From positions 1 to 6,342 of the forward strand of contig CAITQY010000453.1 of assembly GCA_903894655.1 (NCBI GenBank): a stretch of 6,342 nt of DNA. The letters are read 5' to 3'. Below the pieces are notes generated by a model, which was given only the letters and a program-made list of their open reading frames with translations, did no database searches and had not been told where the DNA came from. A program made the position numbers and the translations under genes. The DNA comes from an uncultured Gemmatimonadota bacterium (GTDB lineage: Bacteria; Gemmatimonadota; Gemmatimonadetes; Gemmatimonadales; Gemmatimonadaceae). Positions 1 to 5,427 of the stretch are shown piece by piece. The number at the start of each line of letters is the position of its first letter. Within the stretch, counting starts at the first letter, position 1.

Positions 1-420
1 GTCGGAGACGGCAAGAGCCTGTGGGTCTATCTGCCGAGCAGCACGCCGGGGCAGGTGCTGAAGCTTCCCGCCGACGCCGACGGGGCCGTCGTGGCCGACC
101 TGTTGGGGCAGTTGCTCGACACTCCGCGCCGCGCGTTTACCATCACGGGCGGTGAAAGCGTGCCCATTGATGGACGCAGCACTCGTCGCGTCCAGCTGGT
201 GCCGAAGAGTCCGAGCTCGGTGCCGTTCAGCAAGGCCGTACTCTGGCTCGACGACAAGGACGCGCGCCCGGTGCGCGTGCAGGTGCTCGACAGCCAAGGC
301 GTCGATCGCACCATCACACTCACCAGCTGGGCGCCCGACGCCACGCTGCCGAAGGATTCGTTCAAGTTCGTCACGCCCAACGGCGTGAAGGTCTCGACGA
401 AGATCCCCGGCAGTCGCTAG
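1..420 (+). CDS. lolA: LolA-family outer-membrane lipoprotein carrier protein, 3' part only
   Basis: The open frame runs from base 1 to the TAG at 418-420 and gives 139 residues with no beginning, so roughly the first half of the protein, including any signal peptide, lies outside the window. What is seen: a DGKSLWVYLP strand near residues 3-12, matching the DGKTLWFY-type segment of LolA, and a C-terminal DSFKFVTPNGVKV segment matching the F-x-F-x-P-x-G-V ending of the family. Between them the predicted alternating beta strands (FSKAVLWLDD, VRVQVLDSQG, TITLTSWAP) fit the half-barrel fold. Known family role: LolA carries lipoproteins across the periplasm from the LolCDE transporter to the outer membrane. 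An in-frame GTG at 55 is internal, because the frame and the homology extend upstream of it. The gene converges on the ctpA-like gene with only 9 bp between them. A LolA-fold protein of other function (DUF4292 or MucB-like) is possible with half the sequence missing. Confidence 0.8.
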   Translation, partial: VGDGKSLWVYLPSSTPGQVLKLPADADGAVVADLLGQLLDTPRRAFTITGGESVPIDGRSTRRVQLVPKSPSSVPFSKAVLWLDDKDARPVRVQVLDSQGVDRTITLTSWAPDATLPKDSFKFVTPNGVKVSTKIPGSR

Positions 421-429
421 CGCGCGACG
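412..429. terminator. Small hairpin at the convergent lolA/ctpA junction (possible weak bidirectional terminator)
   Basis: GTCGC at 413-417 pairs with GCGAC at 424-428 around a 6-nt loop that holds part of the lolA stop codon. It overlaps the 8-bp palindrome CGCTAGCG at 415-422. The two convergent genes leave only 9 bp (421-429), so any terminator must overlap coding sequence. Neither strand has a T-tract after the stem, so a true intrinsic terminator is doubtful and read-through into antisense is plausible. Confidence 0.2.
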
Positions 430-2073
430 TTATCGGATGGCCGCGGGGACATCGACCGCGCGCTTCTCGAGCTTCGAGAACACCTCACGAGGGCTGCGCG
501 CACCCTGCAGCAGTTCCATCGCCTGCTGCAATGCGCTGTCGTCCTGAGTGCGACGCAGGAAGTCGGCGTCGGCGCCGAAGGCCACGCGCGTCATTTCGTA
601 GCCCAGCGAACGCGAGATCCACGGCACCGCACTGTCGAAGATGGAACGCGGGGGTGCCACGCCGCGGCCCACCAGATCGGCATAGAGCGCGTCCAGCATG
701 GCCGGCGTGACCGGATCACCCGGTCCATTCATCTTGCGCGTCTGCGCCTGCTTCGCGAGCGCATCGCGATAGGCGCCGGCGTTCTTTCCCATCGCCCGGG
801 CCAACAGCTGCACCTGCAGCGGAGTCGTAGTATCGCCGGCGATGACGTCGGGCGTAATGCCACCGCCGCCAAACACGGTGCGCCCGGCATCGGTGCGAAA
901 GCGCGGACGAATCGTATCGGGCAGTGATCCTTCGGCGCGGTCGTCGAACTCAGCCTCTTGATCTGGCGGCGCGGGGCGATTGATGCTCCGTCCTGCGGGC
1001 GTGTACCACCGGCCCGTGGTCAGACGCAACGCACCACCGCCGGAGAGCGGATACACGTTCTGTGCACTCCCCTTCCCGAACGACGTCACGCCGAGCACGA
1101 TAGCGCGATCATGATCCTGCAGCGCACCCGCTACGATCTCCGACGCACTCGCACTGGCGCGATCGACCAGCACCGCCAGCGGTAACGTGGGCCAGCGCTG
1201 CGGCTGGCTGTCGGTGAACACCTGCGGCTGCGAGCCAGGTCGCGCGCGCAGTTGCACGATGCTCTGCCCGCGATCGAGGAACAGCTCGGCCACGGCGACG
1301 CCCTGCTCCAGCAGGCCGCCAGGATTCCCGCGCAAATCCATCACCAGCGAACGTGCTCCGAGTTTGACGACGGAATCCACGGCGTGACTCAGCTCCTCGG
1401 CGGTCTGCGCGCTGAACACGTTCACGTCCACATAGCCGACCCCGTTCTGCATCAGCTGCACCCGCTGCACGGCACGCAGATGCACCTTGTCGCGGATCAA
1501 CGTGAAGTTCACGCGTGAATCGCCGCGCTCGACGGTGAACGTGACGCTCGACCCGGGCGGTCCGCGCATCGCCTTCGACGTTTCATCGCGCGACCAACCA
1601 CGCGTGGATTCCTTCCCGACCAGCACGAGACGATCGCCGACCAGCACGCCGGCCCGTTCCGACGGACCGTCTACGATCGGCTCGATGACCACCGGCCAGC
1701 CATCGCGGATATCGATCTGCAAACCGACGCCGGCATACGTGCCGCTGATTTGCTCATTCAGACGGCGCAGGCGGTCTTCGGCCAGATACGATGTGTACGG
1801 ATCCTTCAGCTCGCGCAGCAAGCCGGCGACGGCCTTGTCGTAAATCGCACTGCCATCGAGCGAGTCCACGTATTTCTGCGCCACCGCCGCGACGACCTGA
1901 TCGAAGAGCCGCGCGCCCCCAAGCGGCGCACGGGTCAGACGCGTGGCCGCGGTGAGATCACGCCCCGCCCACCAGCCGCCGAGCGACAACAGTGCCACAA
2001 AGAACACGGCCGCGGCAATCGCGCGCGAAGGGCGACGCACGGCCCGCGGCGTCTCCGGCAGTGGCTCAGCCAT
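430..2073 (-). CDS. ctpA: S41-family C-terminal processing peptidase (CtpA/Prc type) with PDZ domain
   Basis: A 547-residue serine protease, expected to be anchored in the inner membrane and act in the periplasm, trimming or degrading proteins from their C-terminus. Seen in order: an arginine-rich N-terminus and one hydrophobic segment (about residues 18-36) serving as signal anchor or signal peptide; a helical region with KDPYTSYL (90-97), typical of the family; a PDZ domain (about 112-195) with GVGLQI at 116-121; then the S41 core (about 205-365) with MDLRGNPGG (245-253), SASASE (307-312) and FGKGSAQ (332-338). Counting against the family's 25-residue Ser-Lys spacing gives catalytic Ser309 and Lys334, with Gln338 four residues on as in E. 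coli Prc, so the enzyme looks active. GGITPDV (404-410) closes the core, followed by about 135 residues of mostly charged, helix-like sequence to the end. The ATG start has GAGGTG four bases upstream and overlaps the tmk stop by 8 nt. The natural substrate cannot be read from sequence. Confidence 0.93.
   Translation of the reverse strand: MAEPLPETPRAVRRPSRAIAAAVFFVALLSLGGWWAGRDLTAATRLTRAPLGGARLFDQVVAAVAQKYVDSLDGSAIYDKAVAGLLRELKDPYTSYLAEDRLRRLNEQISGTYAGVGLQIDIRDGWPVVIEPIVDGPSERAGVLVGDRLVLVGKESTRGWSRDETSKAMRGPPGSSVTFTVERGDSRVNFTLIRDKVHLRAVQRVQLMQNGVGYVDVNVFSAQTAEELSHAVDSVVKLGARSLVMDLRGNPGGLLEQGVAVAELFLDRGQSIVQLRARPGSQPQVFTDSQPQRWPTLPLAVLVDRASASASEIVAGALQDHDRAIVLGVTSFGKGSAQNVYPLSGGGALRLTTGRWYTPAGRSINRPAPPDQEAEFDDRAEGSLPDTIRPRFRTDAGRTVFGGGGITPDVIAGDTTTPLQVQLLARAMGKNAGAYRDALAKQAQTRKMNGPGDPVTPAMLDALYADLVGRGVAPPRSIFDSAVPWISRSLGYEMTRVAFGADADFLRRTQDDSALQQAMELLQGARSPREVFSKLEKRAVDVPAAIR
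2066..2073 (-). other. 8-nt stop/start overlap ATGGCTGA (tmk to ctpA)
   Basis: On the minus strand the octamer holds the ctpA start ATG and the tmk stop TGA in a different frame. It allows coupled translation by termination and reinitiation. The same octamer apart from its first base recurs at 2787-2794 and 4099-4106. Confidence 0.8.
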
Positions 2074-2794
2074 GGGTCACCTCGACGGCAGGCAACGGAC
2101 GCTCCACCGGCACCTCGGAAAAACGATGAGGCCACTGCGTGGCCAACGCCGCCAGGCAACGCGCCGCGACCACGTCGGCGTCGCCGCCAGCATCGACGGC
2201 AACCACCGGGCCGATCTCGGGATGCTGCGCCTGCCACGCAGGCTGCACCGCGTCGTCGAACGCGGCGCGCACGCGACGATGAAACGCGTCATCCTCACGT
2301 TCCATGCGATCGGCGCTGCCGCGCGCGTGCATCCGCGCCATCGACTCCTCGAGCGGCAACGCCAAGAGCAGCGTCAGGTCGGGCGCCAAGGAACCGGTGG
2401 CGAACGCATTCACGGCGCGCAGCGCCGCAAGGGAGAGCGCGCGGCCGCGCCCCTGATAGGCGTACGTCGACAACAGGAACCGATCGACCAGCACCACCGC
2501 ACCACGCTGGAGTGCTGGCGAGATGACATCGCGCACCAGCTGCGCGCGCGACGCCGCGAAGAGCAGCGCTTCGGTCTCGGGCGTGAGCGCCGACTGAGGA
2601 TCGAGCAACACCGCGCGCAACGCATCGCCAGCCGGCGTACCACCGGGCTCGCGCAACGCGACCACATCGTGACCGGCCGCGGTGAGCCGGTCGGCCAGCC
2701 GACGCCACTGCGTCGTCTTGCCGACCCCCTCTCCGCCTTCCAAGACCACGAAGCAGCCGCCCATCGCGCCCGACATGGCGGACCGGTCAGCCAA
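2066..2794 (-). CDS. tmk: Thymidylate kinase (dTMP kinase)
   Basis: Cytoplasmic enzyme that phosphorylates dTMP to dTDP using ATP, an essential step of dTTP supply. Seen (numbering from the TTG start, 242 residues): P-loop GGEGVGKTT at 20-28, REPGGT at 48-53, the nucleotide-binding DRF followed by STYAYQG at 104-115, a PDLTLLLALP strand at 138-147, and the LID-like stretch RGSADRMEREDDAFHRRVR at about 158-176. All diagnostic motifs are intact and the length is slightly above the usual 205-215. The C-terminal tail after about residue 222 looks dispensable. Start choice is uncertain. The TTG at 2794 gives an 8-nt overlap with the upstream gene identical in form to two other junctions in this operon. 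ATG at 2776 (236 residues) or ATG at 2764 (232 residues) are alternatives, and 2764 aligns best with short N-termini such as that of the E. coli enzyme. None of the three has a good Shine-Dalgarno. The gene lies between the ylbF-like gene and ctpA. Confidence 0.93.
   Translation of the reverse strand: MADRSAMSGAMGGCFVVLEGGEGVGKTTQWRRLADRLTAAGHDVVALREPGGTPAGDALRAVLLDPQSALTPETEALLFAASRAQLVRDVISPALQRGAVVLVDRFLLSTYAYQGRGRALSLAALRAVNAFATGSLAPDLTLLLALPLEESMARMHARGSADRMEREDDAFHRRVRAAFDDAVQPAWQAQHPEIGPVVAVDAGGDADVVAARCLAALATQWPHRFSEVPVERPLPAVEVTHG
2078..2083 (-). promoter_or_regulatory. Shine-Dalgarno of ctpA
   Basis: GAGGTG on the minus strand, four bases before the ATG at 2073. It lies inside the end of tmk. 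It supports this ATG as the start, and of the three overlapped starts it is the one with the clearest ribosome-binding site. Confidence 0.65.
2787..2794 (-). other. 8-nt stop/start overlap TTGGCTGA (ylbF-like to tmk)
   Basis: The TGA ending the ylbF-like gene overlaps a TTG in the tmk frame. The octamer matches the other two operon overlaps in every base except the first, which is the main argument for using this TTG as the tmk start. ATG codons lie 18 and 30 bases further on. Confidence 0.5.
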
Positions 2795-3137
2795 GGATGA
2801 TGGAGCTCGTCGCGCCCGTACGAATGCCGTCGGCGATCCACTGATTCACACGCAGCATCAGCTTGTCGAAATTATCCTGCGCCGAGATCGCGGCCTGGTA
2901 GGCGCTGTTCACCTGGACCTGCTGTAACAGCGTATCGAGCTGCTGTTCCATCTCGGGCGTCGGCTCCTCGCCGCGATCGATCATCGCCTGCGCATCCTGA
3001 CGGATCTTCTCCATCTGCCGCAGCACCGTGGTCGCTTCGCGGTCGTTGTTCAACGCCTCGCTGCTGCGCTTCACCGCCTTGTACTCGTCGCTTTGACCGA
3101 TCGTACGGCCAAGGTCCTTCGCCTTGCTTTCAAGCAT
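2787..3137 (-). CDS. YlbF/YmcA-family protein
   Basis: A 116-residue soluble, almost entirely helical protein. The pattern fits the YlbF/YmcA (Com_YlbF) family: an N-terminal helix with a K-x-L-G-x-x-I-x-x-S-x-E-Y core (LGRTIGQSDEYKAVKRS, about 9-25), a LNNDREA turn (29-35), a long central helix, a G-E-E-P-T-P break (56-61), and a C-terminal helix ending in FDKLMLRVNQWIADGI (about 89-104). In Bacillus subtilis, members of this family (YlbF, YmcA) form a complex with YaaT that affects RNase Y-dependent mRNA processing and developmental switches. Whether that applies in a diderm is not known to me, so the role here is open. The start has an excellent ribosome-binding site (GAGGAGG, 8-nt spacing), unlike its neighbours. 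It is the only gene of the block preceded by a real gap (42 bp), and its TGA overlaps the proposed tmk start. No signal peptide or membrane segment is visible. Confidence 0.8.
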   Translation of the reverse strand: MLESKAKDLGRTIGQSDEYKAVKRSSEALNNDREATTVLRQMEKIRQDAQAMIDRGEEPTPEMEQQLDTLLQQVQVNSAYQAAISAQDNFDKLMLRVNQWIADGIRTGATSSIILG

Positions 3138-3158
3138 GGAATCGGCCTCCTCGGCCGA
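3138..3158 (-). promoter_or_regulatory. Shine-Dalgarno of the ylbF-like gene inside a hairpin
   Basis: On the minus strand TCGGCC and GGCCGA (3158-3153 and 3147-3142) form a perfect 6-bp stem around the loop GAGGA (3152-3148). The Shine-Dalgarno GAGGAGG covers 3152-3146, so it occupies the whole loop and the first two stem bases, and it sits 8 nt from the ATG. The hairpin is read directly; that it tunes translation is inference. The rest of the 42-bp gap up to prmC shows no convincing promoter. Confidence 0.55.
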
Positions 3159-3179
3159 GTGAACGCAATTGAGTGAGAT

Positions 3180-4106
3180 TTACGCCGGCGCATGCTGCGC
3201 GAGCACCACGCGTTCGCGACCCGTCAGGTCGCGCACCACTTGTATCTGCTGATACCCCTGCATCGTTGCCAAGGCGGCGGTCCGCTGCGCGCGTCGGGCA
3301 TCGACCTCAAACACCACCCAGCCAAACGGTTCCAGCAGCTCGTGGGCACCCGCCAGGATGGCGGTATAGCGGGCCATGCCCTCATCGGCCGCCACCAACG
3401 CCACCGTGGGCTCCCAGTCCCGCACACTGCGTGGGAGGGCGGCCGCTTCGCTGTACGCAATGTAGGGCGGGTTGGACACAATCACACGGGCCCGGACCCC
3501 GCGGAGCGGGGCCAGATCGGCTCCCTGCCGGAACTCCACCGGCGCCGCCTCGGGTGCGGCCGCCGCCACCCGCGCCGCGTTCGCGGCGGCCACCGCCAGC
3601 GCGTCGTCGGAGACGTCGGTGGCGATGACCCGCGCGAACCGACCCTCGGTGGCCAGGCTCAAGGCGATGGCGCCGGAACCGGTGCCGATATCGACGGCGA
3701 TCCCGCCCGGATGGCCCGCGGTGAGCCGCAGCGCCTCACCAACCACGATTTCCGTTTCCGGACGCGGAATCAGCACCCGCCGGTCGACGTGGAGCACCAG
3801 ATGCCGAAACGGCGCCGTCCCCACGCAGTAGGCCATTGGCTCCCCGGCTGCCCGTCGTCGCGCCGCGACCTCGATGCGCGCTTGAGTGCTCACCGGCGCG
3901 CAATAGCCGACCGAGAGCAGCCGACCGAGCTCACCCGGTGCCACATCCAGCACCGCCGCCACCAGCCAGCGGGCCTCGCGGTCGACCTCGGCGTCGCCGA
4001 AGTTGGCCCCGTCCGCGCGGGCTTCCAGCGCCAGCGCCGTCGACGCGAGCAGCCGCCGCGCGGCGGCGTGCATCACGTCGCGCAGCAGCCGACCGTCGTC
4101 AGCCAC
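3180..4106 (-). CDS. prmC: Peptide chain release factor N5-glutamine methyltransferase
   Basis: SAM-dependent cytoplasmic enzyme that methylates the glutamine of the GGQ motif in release factors, raising their termination efficiency. Seen in 308 residues: an N-terminal helical substrate-binding domain (about 1-85); GEPMAYCVG (88-96) and VLIPRPETE (111-119), hallmarks of PrmC; SAM-binding motif I DIGTGSGAIALSLA (139-152); an ATDVSDDAL acidic motif (162-170); and the catalytic NPPY at 212-215, which marks N-methyltransferases acting on planar amide or amine groups. The NPPYIA...RDWEPTVALVA arrangement is typical. Length is slightly above the usual 275-290, mostly from an alanine-rich insertion around 175-190 and a longer N-terminus. 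The GTG start lies in an 8-nt overlap with the end of prfA, preceded by a purine-rich GGAAGAGAG that can serve as ribosome-binding site. ATG at 4073 is a weaker alternative. Its immediate upstream neighbour encodes its own substrate, RF1. Confidence 0.94.
   Translation of the reverse strand: MADDGRLLRDVMHAAARRLLASTALALEARADGANFGDAEVDREARWLVAAVLDVAPGELGRLLSVGYCAPVSTQARIEVAARRRAAGEPMAYCVGTAPFRHLVLHVDRRVLIPRPETEIVVGEALRLTAGHPGGIAVDIGTGSGAIALSLATEGRFARVIATDVSDDALAVAAANAARVAAAAPEAAPVEFRQGADLAPLRGVRARVIVSNPPYIAYSEAAALPRSVRDWEPTVALVAADEGMARYTAILAGAHELLEPFGWVVFEVDARRAQRTAALATMQGYQQIQVVRDLTGRERVVLAQHAPA
4099..4106 (-). other. 8-nt stop/start overlap GTGGCTGA (prfA to prmC)
   Basis: The octamer holds the prmC GTG start and the prfA TGA stop. 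It couples translation of the methyltransferase to that of its substrate and has the same form as the overlaps at 2787-2794 and 2066-2073. Confidence 0.75.
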
Positions 4107-5169
4107 TCAGGCTCTCTTCCGCGTTCGCCAGCGCGATCGCCTCGAGGAATGGTCCCAGATCACCGTCGAGCACCCGATCAATGTCGTAGAGCGTGACACC
4201 GACGCGATGATCGGTCACCCGGCCTTGCGGAAAATTGTAGGTTCGGATTTTGGCCGACCGGTCACCGGTGGACACCTGCGATTTCCGCATGCGCGACCGC
4301 TCGGCCTCCTGTTCCGACAATCGGAGATCGAGCAGGCGGGCGCGCAGCACTTCCATGCCCTTGGCCTTGTTCTGCAGCTGCGACTTTTGGTCCTGCTGCG
4401 ACACCACGAGGCCGGTCGGGATGTGCGTGATGCGCACGGCCGAGTCGGTGGTGTTCACGCTCTGTCCGCCGGGGCCCGACGAGCGGAACACGTCGATGCG
4501 GAGGTCCTTGTCTTCGATCTTGACGTCGACTTCCTCCGCCTCAGGGAGCACCGCCACCGTGGCCGCCGACGTGTGAATGCGGCCCTGCGATTCCGTGGCC
4601 GGTACGCGCTGCACGCGGTGCACACCCGACTCCCAACGCAGCATGCCGAAGGCGCCGTCGCCGATCACCTTGAAGACGGCTTCCTTCACGCCGCCTAAGG
4701 TGCCGTCGGAGTGGGAAATGCCTTCGATGCGCCACCCTTTCCGCTCGATGAAGCGGGTGTACATGCGCAGCAGGTCGGCGGCGAACAGGGCCGCCTCATC
4801 GCCGCCGGTGCCGGCGCGGAGTTCGAAGATAGCTGGGCGATCGTCGAGGGGATCGCGCGGAATGAGCAGCGGCAACAGCGCCTTTTCCAGCGCCACGCAC
4901 TCCTGCTCGAGCCGCTCAACTTCTGCTCTGGCTTCCGCGGCAAAGTCGGGGTCGTCTCCGTTGGCCATATCCCGGGCATCGGCGAGTTCCGCCTCGGCCT
5001 TGGTGTAGCGGTTCACTTTAACGACGACTTCGGCCAGGCGATGATGCTCGCGACCGAGTGCAGCAAGCCGCGGCGCGTCCTTCACCGTTTCCGGATCGGC
5101 CAGCAGCTGCTCCACTTCGGTGGCGCGACGCAGCGCGTCGGCCATGCGGTCGCGAAGATGGGTCAGCAT
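4099..5169 (-). CDS. prfA: Peptide chain release factor 1 (RF1)
   Basis: Recognises UAA and UAG stop codons in the ribosomal A site and triggers peptidyl-tRNA hydrolysis. Numbering from the ATG at 5169 (356 residues, against 360 in E. coli): an N-terminal helical domain; FELRAGTGGDEAALFA at about 115-130; the stop-codon-reading tripeptide PAT at 190-192 inside RVPATESQGRIHTSA, which marks RF1 rather than RF2 (SPF); and the catalytic GGQ at 234-236 in SSGPGGQSVN. The glutamine is the target of the PrmC encoded immediately downstream. I chose the ATG at 5169 because its N-terminus lines up with known RF1 proteins. A GTG at 5214 would add 15 residues but lies inside a strong potential stem. Neither start has a clear Shine-Dalgarno, which is unusual here. 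The gene ends in TGA, which RF2 rather than RF1 reads, so RF1 does not terminate its own synthesis. It appears to be the first gene of the five-gene block. Confidence 0.95.
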   Translation of the reverse strand: MLTHLRDRMADALRRATEVEQLLADPETVKDAPRLAALGREHHRLAEVVVKVNRYTKAEAELADARDMANGDDPDFAAEARAEVERLEQECVALEKALLPLLIPRDPLDDRPAIFELRAGTGGDEAALFAADLLRMYTRFIERKGWRIEGISHSDGTLGGVKEAVFKVIGDGAFGMLRWESGVHRVQRVPATESQGRIHTSAATVAVLPEAEEVDVKIEDKDLRIDVFRSSGPGGQSVNTTDSAVRITHIPTGLVVSQQDQKSQLQNKAKGMEVLRARLLDLRLSEQEAERSRMRKSQVSTGDRSAKIRTYNFPQGRVTDHRVGVTLYDIDRVLDGDLGPFLEAIALANAEESLSG

Positions 5170-5202
5170 TGGGTGAGTGTGCTCGAGTTCGTAAGGCTTC
5201 GT

Positions 5203-5236
5203 GATACCGGTCACGGCGAGTCACGTGACCGGCATC
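5203..5236 (-). promoter_or_regulatory. 12-bp stem upstream of prfA (leader hairpin or operator)
   Basis: Read on the minus strand, GATGCCGGTCAC (5236-5225) pairs with GTGACCGGTATC (5214-5203) across a 10-nt loop. One pair is G-T, so it is a G-U wobble in RNA, whereas on the plus strand the same position is an A-C mismatch. The structure is therefore better formed in the prfA transcript than in an opposite one. A second, competing palindrome GTCACGTGAC lies at 5220-5229. The stem ends 33 bp before the prfA ATG. As DNA, the GTCAC/GTGAC half-sites could instead be a dimeric regulator's operator. The function is inferred, while the pairing is directly visible. Confidence 0.5.
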
Positions 5237-5296
5237 GTACTCTTGCTGCGGGTCGGAACGATCGACCGAAGCACGGACCTACATCGATATCGCGGG

Positions 5297-5302
5297 TATA
5301 AC
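5297..5302. promoter_or_regulatory. Candidate -10 element in the divergent prfA/crp region
   Basis: TATAAC on the plus strand sits in the only clearly AT-enriched part of the 258-bp spacer (about 5282-5322). Read the other way, overlapping bases give TTATAC for the minus strand. No good -35 box is seen at 16-18 bp on either side, so the assignment and direction are tentative. If used for crp it implies a leader of about 120 nt. Confidence 0.2.
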
Positions 5303-5345
5303 GGAAAGATAACTGCGTGATGCGATCCGGAGCAGGTTCGAAGGT

Positions 5346-5400
5346 CTCACCTCTTCGCTTGCCTCCTTCTTCCACCTTGGTACCTTCACGGGAGCCCGTG
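5346..5400 (+). promoter_or_regulatory. Pyrimidine-rich tract and hairpin in the crp leader
   Basis: From 5346 to about 5379 the plus strand is dominated by C and T with very few purines. It is followed by CACGGGAGCCCGTG at 5387-5400, a stem of five pairs closing GAGC (or six closing AG). The hairpin ends 14 bp before the crp Shine-Dalgarno. The next bases contain the palindrome CGGCGCCG (5402-5409). A translational or transcript-stability role is possible; no known riboswitch class is recognised. Confidence 0.3.
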
Positions 5401-5414
5401 TCGGCGCCGGCCCC

Positions 5415-5420
5415 GAGGTG
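5415..5420 (+). promoter_or_regulatory. Shine-Dalgarno of the crp/fnr-family gene
   Basis: GAGGTG seven bases before the ATG at 5428. This decides the start in favour of 5428 over the in-frame ATG at 5473, which has no comparable site. Confidence 0.75.
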
Positions 5421-5427
5421 ACATCCG

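Noticed and set aside
1750..2800. Long plus-strand open frames opposite ctpA and tmk, 258 and 285 codons.
   Set aside because: Their products are arginine-, proline- and histidine-rich shadows typical of the antisense of high-GC genes. The minus strand carries intact catalytic motifs there.
3157..3165. GAGTGAACG before the ylbF-like gene matches 9 bases of the tandem-repeat unit on the other strand.
   Set aside because: A single 9-base match without the rest of the unit is within reach of chance in a window this size.
3192..4196. 334-codon plus-strand open frame opposite prmC.
   Set aside because: Low-complexity Arg/His/Gly-rich translation, and the minus-strand prmC has all family motifs.
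5170..5214. 15-residue N-terminal extension of prfA from a GTG at 5214.
   Set aside because: The RF1 family alignment starts at the ATG at 5169, and the GTG lies within a stem and has no Shine-Dalgarno. Not fully excluded.
5331..5347. tRNA-like GGTTCGAA on the plus strand.
   Set aside because: The flanking bases do not form a T-stem, and no acceptor, D or anticodon arm can be built around it.
5308..5352. Minus-strand resemblance to part of a TPP riboswitch (TGAGA followed by GAACCTG and TCCGGATC).
   Set aside because: The conserved CTGATC reads CTGCTC, the spacing between TGAGA and ACCTG is too short, the GCG-AGGG end is missing and the closing stem does not form. The downstream gene prfA is not a thiamin gene.
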